From: Acidobacteriota bacterium
GTDB taxonomy: Bacteria > Acidobacteriota > Terriglobia > UBA7540
Assembly: GCA_021827245.1 (NCBI GenBank)
Contig: JAKAWN010000003.1
Location: 1 to 43,246, forward strand
Direction of reading: 5' to 3'
DNA length: 43,246 nt
In this document: piece by piece, positions 1 through 7,920 of the stretch
Numbering within the stretch: position 1 is the stretch's first letter
Layout: each line of letters begins with the position of its first letter
Program-made: the position numbers and the translations under genes
Notes under the pieces: generated by a model
The model's input: the letters and a program-made list of their open reading frames with translations, nothing else
Database searches by the model: none
What the model was told of the DNA's origin: nothing

Positions 1-636
1 CTCTATTTCGGTATCAATTGTCTCGGCCCCTTGGACGAAACGCTGATATTCAAGATCGGACCGAAAGCCCATGAGGTCTTTCGGCTGATGGGGTCCGGGT
101 TTTGCGTGGCATTAATTTTTGCACCACTGCTGGTGCTGATTCTTGGCTACTGGAAAGCCACTGAACAGGAAGAGAAAAAACCTCTCGTCTCGCGCTCGGC
201 TGCAGGCTGGGTGGCGCGCATCGTGCTTGGAGATTTGTTTTACATCCTGTGCTACTTGATTGCCGGGGTGGCCACACTCCCTTTTGTCAAAGTTTTTTAT
301 GCCGGCATCAGCCTTCCGCGGCCTGCCAGCATCCTTGGAATGGAGGCTTTCCGCGGCCTGGTCTATGTCGCCGCCGGACTCGCTGTTACTAGTGGCATGA
401 AGGGTAAACGCGGTAGGGCGGCGGCAACGCTGGGTCTGGCTTTTCCCATCCTCGCCGGTGTTGCTCCTTTGCTTGCGCATATTTCCTACCTGCCGGGTTA
501 CGTCCGCCTGGCTCACGGATTTGAAATCGGAGTCTCCAATCTCGCTTACGGCGCCGGACTTGGCCATCTGCTAACACTCCAGGCTGTGCCTATGATCGAC
601 ACGCCACAGGCCGACAATGCTGAATCCCCTTTTTGA
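1..636 (+). CDS. Membrane protein of unknown function, 5' end cut by window
   Basis: The reading frame is open to the first base of the window, so the true start lies outside; the first possible in-window start is a TTG at 31. The protein is strongly hydrophobic, with about five or six membrane segments (for example near residues 20-42, 64-88 and 130-150 counted from that TTG) and a polar, Ser/Pro-containing C-terminus. I see no motif that gives a function. It ends just before a weak inverted repeat (GGTACGG at 640-646, CCGTACC at 663-669). The next gene begins 360 bases further on, so it is probably not co-transcribed with it. Confidence 0.6.
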   Translation, partial: LYFGINCLGPLDETLIFKIGPKAHEVFRLMGSGFCVALIFAPLLVLILGYWKATEQEEKKPLVSRSAAGWVARIVLGDLFYILCYLIAGVATLPFVKVFYAGISLPRPASILGMEAFRGLVYVAAGLAVTSGMKGKRGRAAATLGLAFPILAGVAPLLAHISYLPGYVRLAHGFEIGVSNLAYGAGLGHLLTLQAVPMIDTPQADNAESPF

Positions 637-996
637 CGGGGTACGGAAAGAGCAAATCGGAGCCGTACCATTCCGAGCCCGGCAGCGAAGCTGACCAGAA
701 ATCATCAGGCGCCAGTGACCACCCCGGCGCTTCGCAGTAAACTGAAGCTGATAATCCACTCGAGTGTTTGCATGTTTTCTACGGCCAAGTATCAACCGGA
801 TTATCAATGCATGCAAGTTTTACGATTAACCGCAGCCTTACGTCTTCGGCGCGGCGCTGGACACTTGTTTTATGGCTTGGCGGCTCGTACCATTAGTTCA
901 GAGGGAAGCTGGAGCCTGACGAAGGCTGCGCGTCCTGGCGTTTCTGGGCAAACGATTCTACAAGTGCCGTGAAGGGCTAACAGACTGGAGAGTGCC
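637..996. other. Intergenic stretch, little structure
   Basis: No convincing gene is present. The only structure I can point to is the inverted repeat GGTACGG (640-646) and CCGTACC (663-669) with a 16-base spacer directly after the membrane-protein stop. It lacks a T-run, so it is at best a weak transcription end. A plausible ribosome site (ACTGGAGAG) precedes the gene starting at 997. Confidence 0.4.
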
Positions 997-1938
997 ATGA
1001 AAATTTTTGTCGCTGGCGGAACAGGTGTTCTGGGACGTGCAACGTTGAAGGCGCTGGTCGAGGCGGGGCACGTGGTTCGCGCCACGGCCCGAGGCGACGA
1101 AAAGGCTGTGGTTGTCCGAAGCCTTGGAGCCGAGCCGGTCCAGGTGGATCTCTTCGACCCGAAGGAGGTACGACAGGCGGTTGCCGGGTCTGAGGCGCTC
1201 CTGCGGCTGACCACCAAAATCCCGCCTATTGCGAAAATGCGGGAGCGCGGTGCCTGGCAGGAAACCAACCTCTTGCGGACCGAGGGCGCGCGCATCCTGG
1301 TGGACGCGGCCCTGGCGGAAGGAGTGCAGGTCTACATTCACGAATCCATTACCTTCGTCTACGCCGACGGCGGGACGCAGTGGATCACCGAAGATGCCCC
1401 TACCGATGACGGCGAGAGCGAGGTCCTGCGCTCCGCACTCGACGGCGAGAAGGAGGCGGGCCGCTTCTCACAGTCCGGGGGACGCGGAATCGTTCTTCGC
1501 TTCGGCGGCTTCTACGGCGTCGAATCGAATCTGACAACCGACATGATCAGCATGATGAAGCGGCGCCTGCTGGTCCAGCCGGGGTCGGGCTCCAATTTCG
1601 TCTCGTCCATCTATATCCAGGATGCCGGCAACGCCGTGCTGGCGTCTCTCAAGCTTCCCGCCGGAACATACAACGTGGTTGACGAAAATCCCGTCCGCTT
1701 CAAGGACTATTTGCAGACGCTTGCGGACGCCGTCCACGTGCCCTCTCCGTTCCGGTTCCCGGGCGCGCTGGGCAAGGCCACTTTCGGGGACGTCTGGAGC
1801 TACCTCTCGCGCTCGCACCGGGTCTCCAACGCCCGATTCAAGAAAGCCTCCGGCTGGAAACCGAGCGTCCCCAGCGTCTCAGAAGGATGGCCGCTCGTCG
1901 CTGCCGCCCTCGCCGCTGAGAGCCCTAAGCAGCAGTAG
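997..1938 (+). CDS. NAD(P)-binding SDR / NmrA-like epimerase-family protein
   Basis: A 313-residue Rossmann-fold protein. The N-terminus carries the nucleotide-binding glycine motif GGTGVLGRA at residues 7-15, typical of extended short-chain dehydrogenases, nucleoside-sugar epimerases and NmrA-like proteins. The start is supported by GGAGAG upstream of the ATG. The usual catalytic Tyr-x3-Lys is not evident: the aligned segment reads LDGEK, with Leu where Tyr is expected. It may therefore be a sensor, an atypical reductase or a structural SDR. It is monocistronic and converges on the M48 protease gene. Substrate cannot be predicted. Confidence 0.8.
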   Translation: MKIFVAGGTGVLGRATLKALVEAGHVVRATARGDEKAVVVRSLGAEPVQVDLFDPKEVRQAVAGSEALLRLTTKIPPIAKMRERGAWQETNLLRTEGARILVDAALAEGVQVYIHESITFVYADGGTQWITEDAPTDDGESEVLRSALDGEKEAGRFSQSGGRGIVLRFGGFYGVESNLTTDMISMMKRRLLVQPGSGSNFVSSIYIQDAGNAVLASLKLPAGTYNVVDENPVRFKDYLQTLADAVHVPSPFRFPGALGKATFGDVWSYLSRSHRVSNARFKKASGWKPSVPSVSEGWPLVAAALAAESPKQQ

Positions 1939-2269
1939 GCGGCGACTGCCTCCGAACTGGCTTCCGAAAGCTGATTCTTTTTTCTTGCCAGAGAAACCCG
2001 CGAAGCCCAAATCCATTTCCAGCATATGCTTCCTGAGCCTGTCGCCCTCGGCCATGACACATGTAGGGCCATTCGCGATTTCGTAACGTTCGCCTACGAT
2101 TCAACCATTCTAATGTCGTTTGCTTCAGCAACCCGGCTGCGTTATGGCCTTTGCGGAATCAATCTTCAGGGATTGGTAAATACCGGAGCACACGATTCCG
2201 CAGCGACTGGCAGCCAGGGCGTGACCGCCAGTGAAGCGAAGATCGCTGTTGGAATCGGAATTGTCGAGG
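1939..2269. other. Convergent intergenic region
   Basis: This spacer lies between two convergent genes. A short stem (GCTT/AAGC around 1961-1971) followed by a T-run near 1977-1983 could act as a weak bidirectional terminator. Nothing else is recognisable, and small frames here show no ribosome site or family resemblance. Confidence 0.3.
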
Positions 2270-3943
2270 CTAGCGCTGTGCCTGTTGCTGCACCGCTTTG
2301 GCGCTATAGCGGGCCAGGTAGGGGATCAGCGGCGTCACCTCGAAAGGCATTTTATCCTTGGCTGTGATCAGACTGACCGGTTTAGATTTCAACAAACTGA
2401 TCTGGTCGTTCCAGGCATTCACCTTGATGCGTGCGCCGAGGGGTAGCGCAGCAATCTGCTTGAGGGAATTGGGTTCCAGTTTTGGAGCGCCCTGCAGCAG
2501 TTGGGCCATCTGGAGCTGGTGTTTCTTATCGATCAGGCGGTTGCCCAGGTGCGCGCCGAACAGGTTGGGCGTGTCCGGAGCGATCATTGCCATCGCTTCC
2601 AGGAATAGTCCTGCCTTGCCCAGTTTGTTCTTGTAGGGAGAGTTTTCAAGGAGCTTGATGGCTTCCTTGTCGGCGGCTTCTTCGTCCTGCTTGTTGTGGG
2701 CAAAGTCGAACTTCTTGAGCAACTGCGAATCCGAGATCATCATGCGGTCGTAAAAGGCGTACTTGGTGTTGACGGTATCGCCAAGCACGATGTGCGCCAG
2801 TTCATGGGCCAGGATCATGGCCAGGCTGGCCTCATCGGGCAGCACATCGATCAGGCCCTTGCTCAGCACGATGGTGTCGCCAATGGTGAAGGATTCCAGC
2901 GGGTAGGTCATCATCACCCGGCAGTGAATCGGAGGCAGGTTGTCCAAGTGGTTGGTGACTATAAGATTGTTGACAACCGTTTCGAGCACCTTGTCCACTG
3001 GTCCCGGAGGCGCCAGCAGGCCGCCCTTCTGCAACCGGTTCAGGACGTTTTCCTCGGCCTCGTGCCGCCAGTCGCGCTCGCTCTGGAGCGGCGAATTGTC
3101 ATGCGAAGCGGTGCTGGCATCCTCCACCGGTGTCTTGGCATCCACGAGGATTCGCGTCAGCTCCTGGTTGGGACTGGTTGTCTTGAGGATGTACCCCCAA
3201 AGACGCGTCTGCGATCTGAAACCCAGGTGAGGGACGCCGTACTTGGCAAGGTTCGTTTCTTCGCTGTAAACGTAAACCGGGAGCCAAAGCCCCGGCTGGA
3301 GATTTTCCCGCCAGCTGTCAAAGTGGAAGTTGAAGTCGCTGTGGCGCTCGTAAACTCCATTGAAGCGGACAATGTGATACCCCCGGTCTTCCACCCAGAT
3401 GCGGCCTTCGAACAGTCCCTTCCCGGCGTTGGGACGTGGACTTACGTTGAACACCAGGCAGCGAACCTGGCCCAGAAATACGCGCCCCACAAACTCAAAC
3501 TGGTAGTGCTGAAGGTCAAAATGCTGGGGATCGAGAAAGATGGGATAGGCAAAAGTTCCCGGCTCGAGCTGGAAGGAAATCATGTGAAGGATGGGTCCGT
3601 AAAGGAGCACTTTGCTCATAAGGCTACCCAAAGTAAGCCCGTGCGACGGCAGAAAAGAGCGTTCAACCACACCGTTCTTGACTTCCAGCCGCCCCAGAAA
3701 ATAGTCGTCGCCGACGATCCTTTTCTTGCCATTTTTGTCCGTGTGGATTTCCTGGATGTAGGTCTCAACGCGGGGGCTGTATTGGCTGAATGTTTTGACC
3801 AGTTGTCTTTCCTGTGTAACGATCTTTTCCAGCACCTGCCGGACGACGCCGGATGGTTGTGCCGGTTCCTGTGCGGATAGAGGCGCTGCCACTGCCAGAA
3901 CCGTCAGTAGTACTGCGATCGCGACTTGCCTGAGTGCCTTCAT
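2270..3943 (-). CDS. Secreted M48-type zinc metalloprotease with an N-terminal beta-rich domain
   Basis: A 557-residue protein with a Sec signal peptide (hydrophobic run then an AQE cleavage site near residue 25). A region at roughly 30-270 looks like a beta-strand-rich, LolA/LolB-like domain. The C-terminal half is an M48 peptidase: zinc motif HELAH at about 380-384, with the third ligand probably Glu in QDEEAADKEA. The family includes BepA/YfgC, periplasmic proteases that monitor outer-membrane assembly. The N-terminal extension is not the usual BepA layout, where TPR repeats follow the protease. The start has a good ribosome site (GAGAGGG). The gene lies 21 bases after tonB and is probably in its operon, which fits an envelope role. 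Confidence 0.85.
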   Translation of the reverse strand: MKALRQVAIAVLLTVLAVAAPLSAQEPAQPSGVVRQVLEKIVTQERQLVKTFSQYSPRVETYIQEIHTDKNGKKRIVGDDYFLGRLEVKNGVVERSFLPSHGLTLGSLMSKVLLYGPILHMISFQLEPGTFAYPIFLDPQHFDLQHYQFEFVGRVFLGQVRCLVFNVSPRPNAGKGLFEGRIWVEDRGYHIVRFNGVYERHSDFNFHFDSWRENLQPGLWLPVYVYSEETNLAKYGVPHLGFRSQTRLWGYILKTTSPNQELTRILVDAKTPVEDASTASHDNSPLQSERDWRHEAEENVLNRLQKGGLLAPPGPVDKVLETVVNNLIVTNHLDNLPPIHCRVMMTYPLESFTIGDTIVLSKGLIDVLPDEASLAMILAHELAHIVLGDTVNTKYAFYDRMMISDSQLLKKFDFAHNKQDEEAADKEAIKLLENSPYKNKLGKAGLFLEAMAMIAPDTPNLFGAHLGNRLIDKKHQLQMAQLLQGAPKLEPNSLKQIAALPLGARIKVNAWNDQISLLKSKPVSLITAKDKMPFEVTPLIPYLARYSAKAVQQQAQR

Positions 3944-3964
3944 GCTTTTTCCCTCTCTGTTCGA

Positions 3965-5251
3965 TCAATAAGCGAGCTGGAAGATGATGTGTACTATTGC
4001 AGTGGAGTCAACCGGCCGGCCGTTGCGCTCGGCCGGCTTGAATTTGATCTGCTCAGCCGCCTGGATGGCCGCTGCGTCCATGCCGTGACCGAGCCCGTGT
4101 TCCACCTTCAGCACGCGCAAATTCCCCGAGGCTCCGAAGAGAACGCTAAGGATGACCTGGCCTTGAATGTGGTCGCGGCGCGCCTCAGGCGGGTAGACCG
4201 GGTTGGGCTTTGAGAGAATGACGACCGGCTTAAACGCTGCTTCCTGCACTGCGGGGCGGGTTTGGGAAGTCCTTTTTTCGGCAATCACACTGCCGAAGCC
4301 TGCCTTGTGCACGGTCTGGGGAGCAGCGGCGCTCGGGCTGCTTCCCGTGGCTTCGCCAATGCCATTGCCGAATCCCGCGCTGGCTACCGTCCCTCGAACA
4401 CCCTGGGCTCCGCCGGTTCCGTTTCCGTGGCCGGGCCCTACGGGCAAATCGAAAGATCCAAGCTGCGCGATGCGGGTGTGACTGTCGGCGGAGGGATTGT
4501 TGGGGATTCCGTTTTCCGCCCCAAAACCGCCTGTCTGCACCTTTTCTAACGGATCATTGACGGTTCCCTTGGCCATGCTGCCGGGATTGAACGCGCCCGT
4601 ATGGACCATGGCGATCTGTTGTTGGCGACGAGCCTTTGCGGCAGGCGTGAACGTGCCCATGTGCACCATCGCCATCTGCCGCTTGGGAGTCTGTTGATAC
4701 ACCTTGGCGGCAGAAAAAGTTTCCGCGGGCTTTGGCCTAGGCGGCGTCTCAGGAAGCTGAATCTTGGGCCGCGGGATTTCAGGAACCTTGAGATGCGTGA
4801 TCACCGGCCTTTGAATCTTTTCCTGGCGTATCCTCGGCAAAACAGGTGTTGCGGCAATATGTGGTAGGACCGGGCGCTCCAGGAGCCTGGGCGGTTCCTT
4901 GACGGGTGCGGGGCGCTCCAGATGGAAGTAGAGCACCTCTTCTCTTGCCATCTGCGTAACAGGATTGGGCGGCAGGCTCATCAACGCCCAAACCATGATT
5001 GCTACTGCGAAGGCTTCGAAAACAGGGCTGAGGCCCAGCACCAGCCACCGGCGCTTGCGGTCCTCCGGTGATGGACCTAGCAGGTTGAACTGCGGTCCCG
5101 CAGACGTGCCCTTGGGCTGTTTCTCATCACCGCTGCCGCCGTTGGCGTGCGGACTATCGGATGGGGTGGAAAAGCGCCGTTCCCCCGCGGGTCTGTTGAA
5201 TGCCAGTCTTGGTCCCAATTGTGCCGCCTTTGTGGACAAAACATGTCCCAA
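3965..5251 (-). CDS. tonB: TonB-family energy transducer with repetitive linker
   Basis: TonB proteins couple the inner-membrane proton gradient to outer-membrane receptors. Here a cytoplasmic N-terminus is followed by one membrane helix (segment beginning RRWLVLGLSPVFEAF), a Pro-rich stretch, a Gly/Ala-rich linker and a C-terminal TonB domain containing YPPEARRDHIQGQV and ending IVHIIFQLAY. The linker carries about six or seven degenerate copies of a V-x-x-G-x-F motif (for example MVHMGTF, MVHTGAF, KVQTGGF, IAQLGSF, VHKAGFG). I place the start at TTG 5251 behind GAAGG, giving about 428 residues; TTG 5239 is an alternative. A longer frame to 5539 exists, but its extra part only reads through the polymerase gene in another frame and is unlikely to be translated. 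No ExbB/ExbD genes are in the window. Confidence 0.85.
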   Translation of the reverse strand: MGHVLSTKAAQLGPRLAFNRPAGERRFSTPSDSPHANGGSGDEKQPKGTSAGPQFNLLGPSPEDRKRRWLVLGLSPVFEAFAVAIMVWALMSLPPNPVTQMAREEVLYFHLERPAPVKEPPRLLERPVLPHIAATPVLPRIRQEKIQRPVITHLKVPEIPRPKIQLPETPPRPKPAETFSAAKVYQQTPKRQMAMVHMGTFTPAAKARRQQQIAMVHTGAFNPGSMAKGTVNDPLEKVQTGGFGAENGIPNNPSADSHTRIAQLGSFDLPVGPGHGNGTGGAQGVRGTVASAGFGNGIGEATGSSPSAAAPQTVHKAGFGSVIAEKRTSQTRPAVQEAAFKPVVILSKPNPVYPPEARRDHIQGQVILSVLFGASGNLRVLKVEHGLGHGMDAAAIQAAEQIKFKPAERNGRPVDSTAIVHIIFQLAY

Positions 5252-5352
5252 AAGGCCTTCGTCCCTTTTCTTCCCCCACTTGATTAGATTTCTATCATAA
5301 TTCCACCTTAGCCGCAAGCAGTGGTTTACCAGACAGTATCTGGCACGATCAG

Positions 5353-7662
5353 TTATAAGAGTGTGCCGGGGGTGGCCTGTACCGTTTTCTCGCAGGAGAT
5401 AACGCTGATCGCGCGGCTGCGGCCGGTCTGAAGGCATGGCGAGCCTGTCCGGGTTGGGACGAAATGCTCGAAAGGTTTGAAGGCTTCCCGCATGGCCTGC
5501 TGGTACTGGGTGACATCGTAGCCGCACCAGGCTTCCCACAGCGTGAAGGCGCGGAAGCGGTCGTCAGGGAATTTGGAGCCGGCATCCGTCACAATGTACT
5601 CGATGGTTTCTCCCGGGCGCAGCCTGACTCCTGAACGGTCCAATTGCCGGGCGACGATGGCCGTGGCTGTGTCTTTCCGGTAGGCTTCCGGCGCCCGTGT
5701 CAGGCGCTTGCTGATGATCAGTTCTTCTACATCCATACTTCCGTCTGCCAGACGGTCGAGATAGCGGTCGCGAATCCGGCGGGCTTCTTCGAGCTTGATG
5801 CAGTAACTTTCAAAATTGTCGGCCTCGGCCAGAATCTCTAGAACCTCATGCTGCATGCGCGAAACGATGGGTGGTGTGTCATGCCGGCGGCACTCAAGCC
5901 CGCGAATCTTCAACTCGCCATTTTCCGCCACAGCAAAAAAACGATTTGGCACCGGGATCTCAGCGTTCTGCCGGGAGGGCAGAAATACCACGTAGCGATA
6001 GACTGCTTCAAGGGCCAACGGCAGGCTGGTGAGGCGCTCGATTTCCTGCGCGAGCCGTTGGTAATCCTCGTGGGTGGCGCCCTGCCGCTGGACGTAAAGT
6101 GAATCGACCAGCGCATGCAGAACGCGGTAACCTTTTAGCTCCGCGGTTTCTTTCGCCACCAGAAGCTTCTCCCGCGCCAGCGCGTTGATGGCTTCATGCG
6201 CTTCGATTTTGCCAAAGCGCGCGTTCTTGTAGCCCGTGTAGCCAAAGCAGCAGACCAACAGCCACTTGAGAGCCGACCGCCGCAGGCTGTAACTTGCAGC
6301 GCCTTCCATTTGGGATGGGAATTGTGGTTTCTGAATTACTTCCGCGACTTTCATCCGTTGTTTGTATTGCTGGCGTTTTTCGATCAGCTGTTCCACCACG
6401 CGGCTGGTAATACCGCGGCGCCGCTGACAAACGCGATAGCCCAGCTCCGGAACGCGCGGTGCGTCCGGGCAGCAGCGGCAGTTGACGGTTTCAGGCGAGA
6501 CGTTGAAGCGCGCCATGATGTTGGGATATTCGCTCGAAAAATCGAGTTCAGCGACGTTCTCAAAGAACCCCAGGCGCGGTGGAAAGACCAGCCCGCCGCG
6601 GTCGGCCAGCAACAGTTCGTCCGGATGCTTGGGAGTCTCAGGCTCGGCTTTCTGGGCCGGGATGAGCGTGCCGTCGTGGAAAGCCGTCTCCATTTGCATG
6701 TAGGAGATGCCGGTGCCGGTGGTGGTGCGGGCCGCGTATTGCACAGGGAGCTTGGTGATGCGGACCAGTTCCCACAAGCCGTCCAGTTCGCACTGGTGCG
6801 CGATGAAAGAATTGCGAAGATCGACGTGAAGGCGGCCGCAAAGCGTGGTCGAACTTCCCTTGTAGAGGATGCGCCCGTAACTCATGTAACTGCGTGAGCG
6901 GCTGTGCCCCACTGGCGCCCGGTCGCGATTGAGGCTGAGCGCAAACCCCAGCCGTTGCGCCTGCCGCATCAGGGCCGGGAGCAGTGTTGAATCGCCCCAT
7001 TCGGTGACGATCAGGTCGGGATCGTGTGCGCGCAGCAGGCGTTCAACGCCACGGGCCACGGGCTCGTCCGAGTCTTCGAGAATCTGCAGTTCGCCATCGA
7101 TTTCTGCCACGAGCGCGCCGCGCCGGCCATGCTGAGGGTCGACTTGGCCCAGCCCTTCCAGACGCAATTGCAACGTCCGTAGCGGCGGCAACTCGTAGTC
7201 GAGAGCCCATTCGTCGTCGCGGCATTCGATGGCACGAATAATCGGGGCGTCCTGCCGTGCGATTTCGACATCCACTCGCGCCAGCGGAAACACCTTCTTT
7301 TCCCAGCAATAAATAGCTGCAAGCATCAGGTCAGAGTTGTAAAGCGTGAACCGGGTATCATAACGTCGGACGGAGCGTGCCAGCGCCGCGAATTGCGCCG
7401 GATGAAACACGGTGACTTCCAGGACCCGGATCGACTGCCCGTCCCAGATGCTGAATTTTTCGGCGAACGCACAGCGAATATGCGCGCGCGACGCCAACGT
7501 CCGGCTCAACTGCCGCAGGCGCGACTCTGTCCCCTGGACGTAAAAGCGCGGATGAAAGGATGGGTCAATCAGACGAAGTCGGTTCTGGTTCGGCTGAATC
7601 AGCCACAATGTCATCCCCGCCGGGGAAGGGTAGAGATCGAGAATCCATCCACTGATTTTCAA
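5353..7662 (-). CDS. Family-B DNA polymerase, PolB2-like, exonuclease motifs lost
   Basis: About 769 residues, beginning at TTG 7662 (GGGG upstream); the conserved-looking segment GWILDLYPSPAGMTLWLI follows at once. ATG 7614 is the alternative. The palm has motif A as DFSSEYPNIM (about residue 373, catalytic Asp kept). Motif B is KWLLVCCFGYTGY (about 464), where the usual NSxYG becomes CCFG. Motif C is ALVDSLYV (about 515), keeping only the second Asp of the usual DTDS. The 3'-5' exonuclease region is degenerate: the position of the FDIE motif reads LRLE, and the Exo II Asn/Asp is not found. This pattern matches the PolB2 group of divergent family-B polymerases, which have been linked to damage tolerance in archaea. 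The gene overlaps the preceding small gene by 98 bases and follows a RecA-like gene, implying a repair or mutagenesis cassette. Whether it polymerises is unknown. Confidence 0.85.
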   Translation of the reverse strand: MKISGWILDLYPSPAGMTLWLIQPNQNRLRLIDPSFHPRFYVQGTESRLRQLSRTLASRAHIRCAFAEKFSIWDGQSIRVLEVTVFHPAQFAALARSVRRYDTRFTLYNSDLMLAAIYCWEKKVFPLARVDVEIARQDAPIIRAIECRDDEWALDYELPPLRTLQLRLEGLGQVDPQHGRRGALVAEIDGELQILEDSDEPVARGVERLLRAHDPDLIVTEWGDSTLLPALMRQAQRLGFALSLNRDRAPVGHSRSRSYMSYGRILYKGSSTTLCGRLHVDLRNSFIAHQCELDGLWELVRITKLPVQYAARTTTGTGISYMQMETAFHDGTLIPAQKAEPETPKHPDELLLADRGGLVFPPRLGFFENVAELDFSSEYPNIMARFNVSPETVNCRCCPDAPRVPELGYRVCQRRRGITSRVVEQLIEKRQQYKQRMKVAEVIQKPQFPSQMEGAASYSLRRSALKWLLVCCFGYTGYKNARFGKIEAHEAINALAREKLLVAKETAELKGYRVLHALVDSLYVQRQGATHEDYQRLAQEIERLTSLPLALEAVYRYVVFLPSRQNAEIPVPNRFFAVAENGELKIRGLECRRHDTPPIVSRMQHEVLEILAEADNFESYCIKLEEARRIRDRYLDRLADGSMDVEELIISKRLTRAPEAYRKDTATAIVARQLDRSGVRLRPGETIEYIVTDAGSKFPDDRFRAFTLWEAWCGYDVTQYQQAMREAFKPFEHFVPTRTGSPCLQTGRSRAISVISCEKTVQATPGTLL

Positions 7663-7912
7663 GATTGATCCCCAGTTGCGCCTCAATCGAGCGCAGTCGG
7701 ATTTCATGATCGAGGCCCACGGCCACGTTGATGGCGTCCATCGCGTTGACCGGAAACTCGTACGTGCAGGCTTGAATGTAGAGCCGCACGCGATTGAACA
7801 TGGCCTCAAAGTGCGCGCGCTCTTCCCGGCGCAGCGCCCGCCCGAAAACGCGCTCCCAGTTCAGCATTTCCTGTTCAATCAGATCGCGGAATGTGGCAAT
7901 GGTTCGTCCCAT
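7565..7912 (-). CDS. Small helical protein of the RecA-like/PolB cassette
   Basis: A 115-residue protein I cannot assign to a family. It is predicted to be mostly alpha-helical, with many charged residues in the first 90 positions (segment RALRREERAHFEAMF), and has an acidic, disordered tail. It starts 8 bases after the stop of the RecA-like gene, and its last 98 bases overlap the polymerase start in a different frame. This tight packing, sandwiched between two DNA-metabolism genes, suggests an accessory or bridging subunit of the same complex. It was kept as real because the first 80 residues do not lie over any other gene. Confidence 0.7.
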   Translation of the reverse strand: MGRTIATFRDLIEQEMLNWERVFGRALRREERAHFEAMFNRVRLYIQACTYEFPVNAMDAINVAVGLDHEIRLRSIEAQLGINLENQWMDSRSLPFPGGDDIVADSAEPEPTSSD

Positions 7913-7920
7913 AGTTCACC

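Noticed and set aside
715..972. 85-codon frame before the SDR gene
   Set aside because: No ribosome site, no domain, composition unlike neighbouring genes.
2696..3880. 394-codon rightward open frame
   Set aside because: It is antisense to the M48 protease gene, has no family-like motif and reflects third-position GC bias.
5252..5539. N-terminal extension of TonB
   Set aside because: The extra residues come from reading the 3' end of the polymerase gene and its spacer in another frame; no membrane or TonB features.
7663..7809. Longer polymerase start
   Set aside because: The added segment is Arg/Ser-rich and is the small gene read out of frame; the family-like sequence begins just after TTG 7662.
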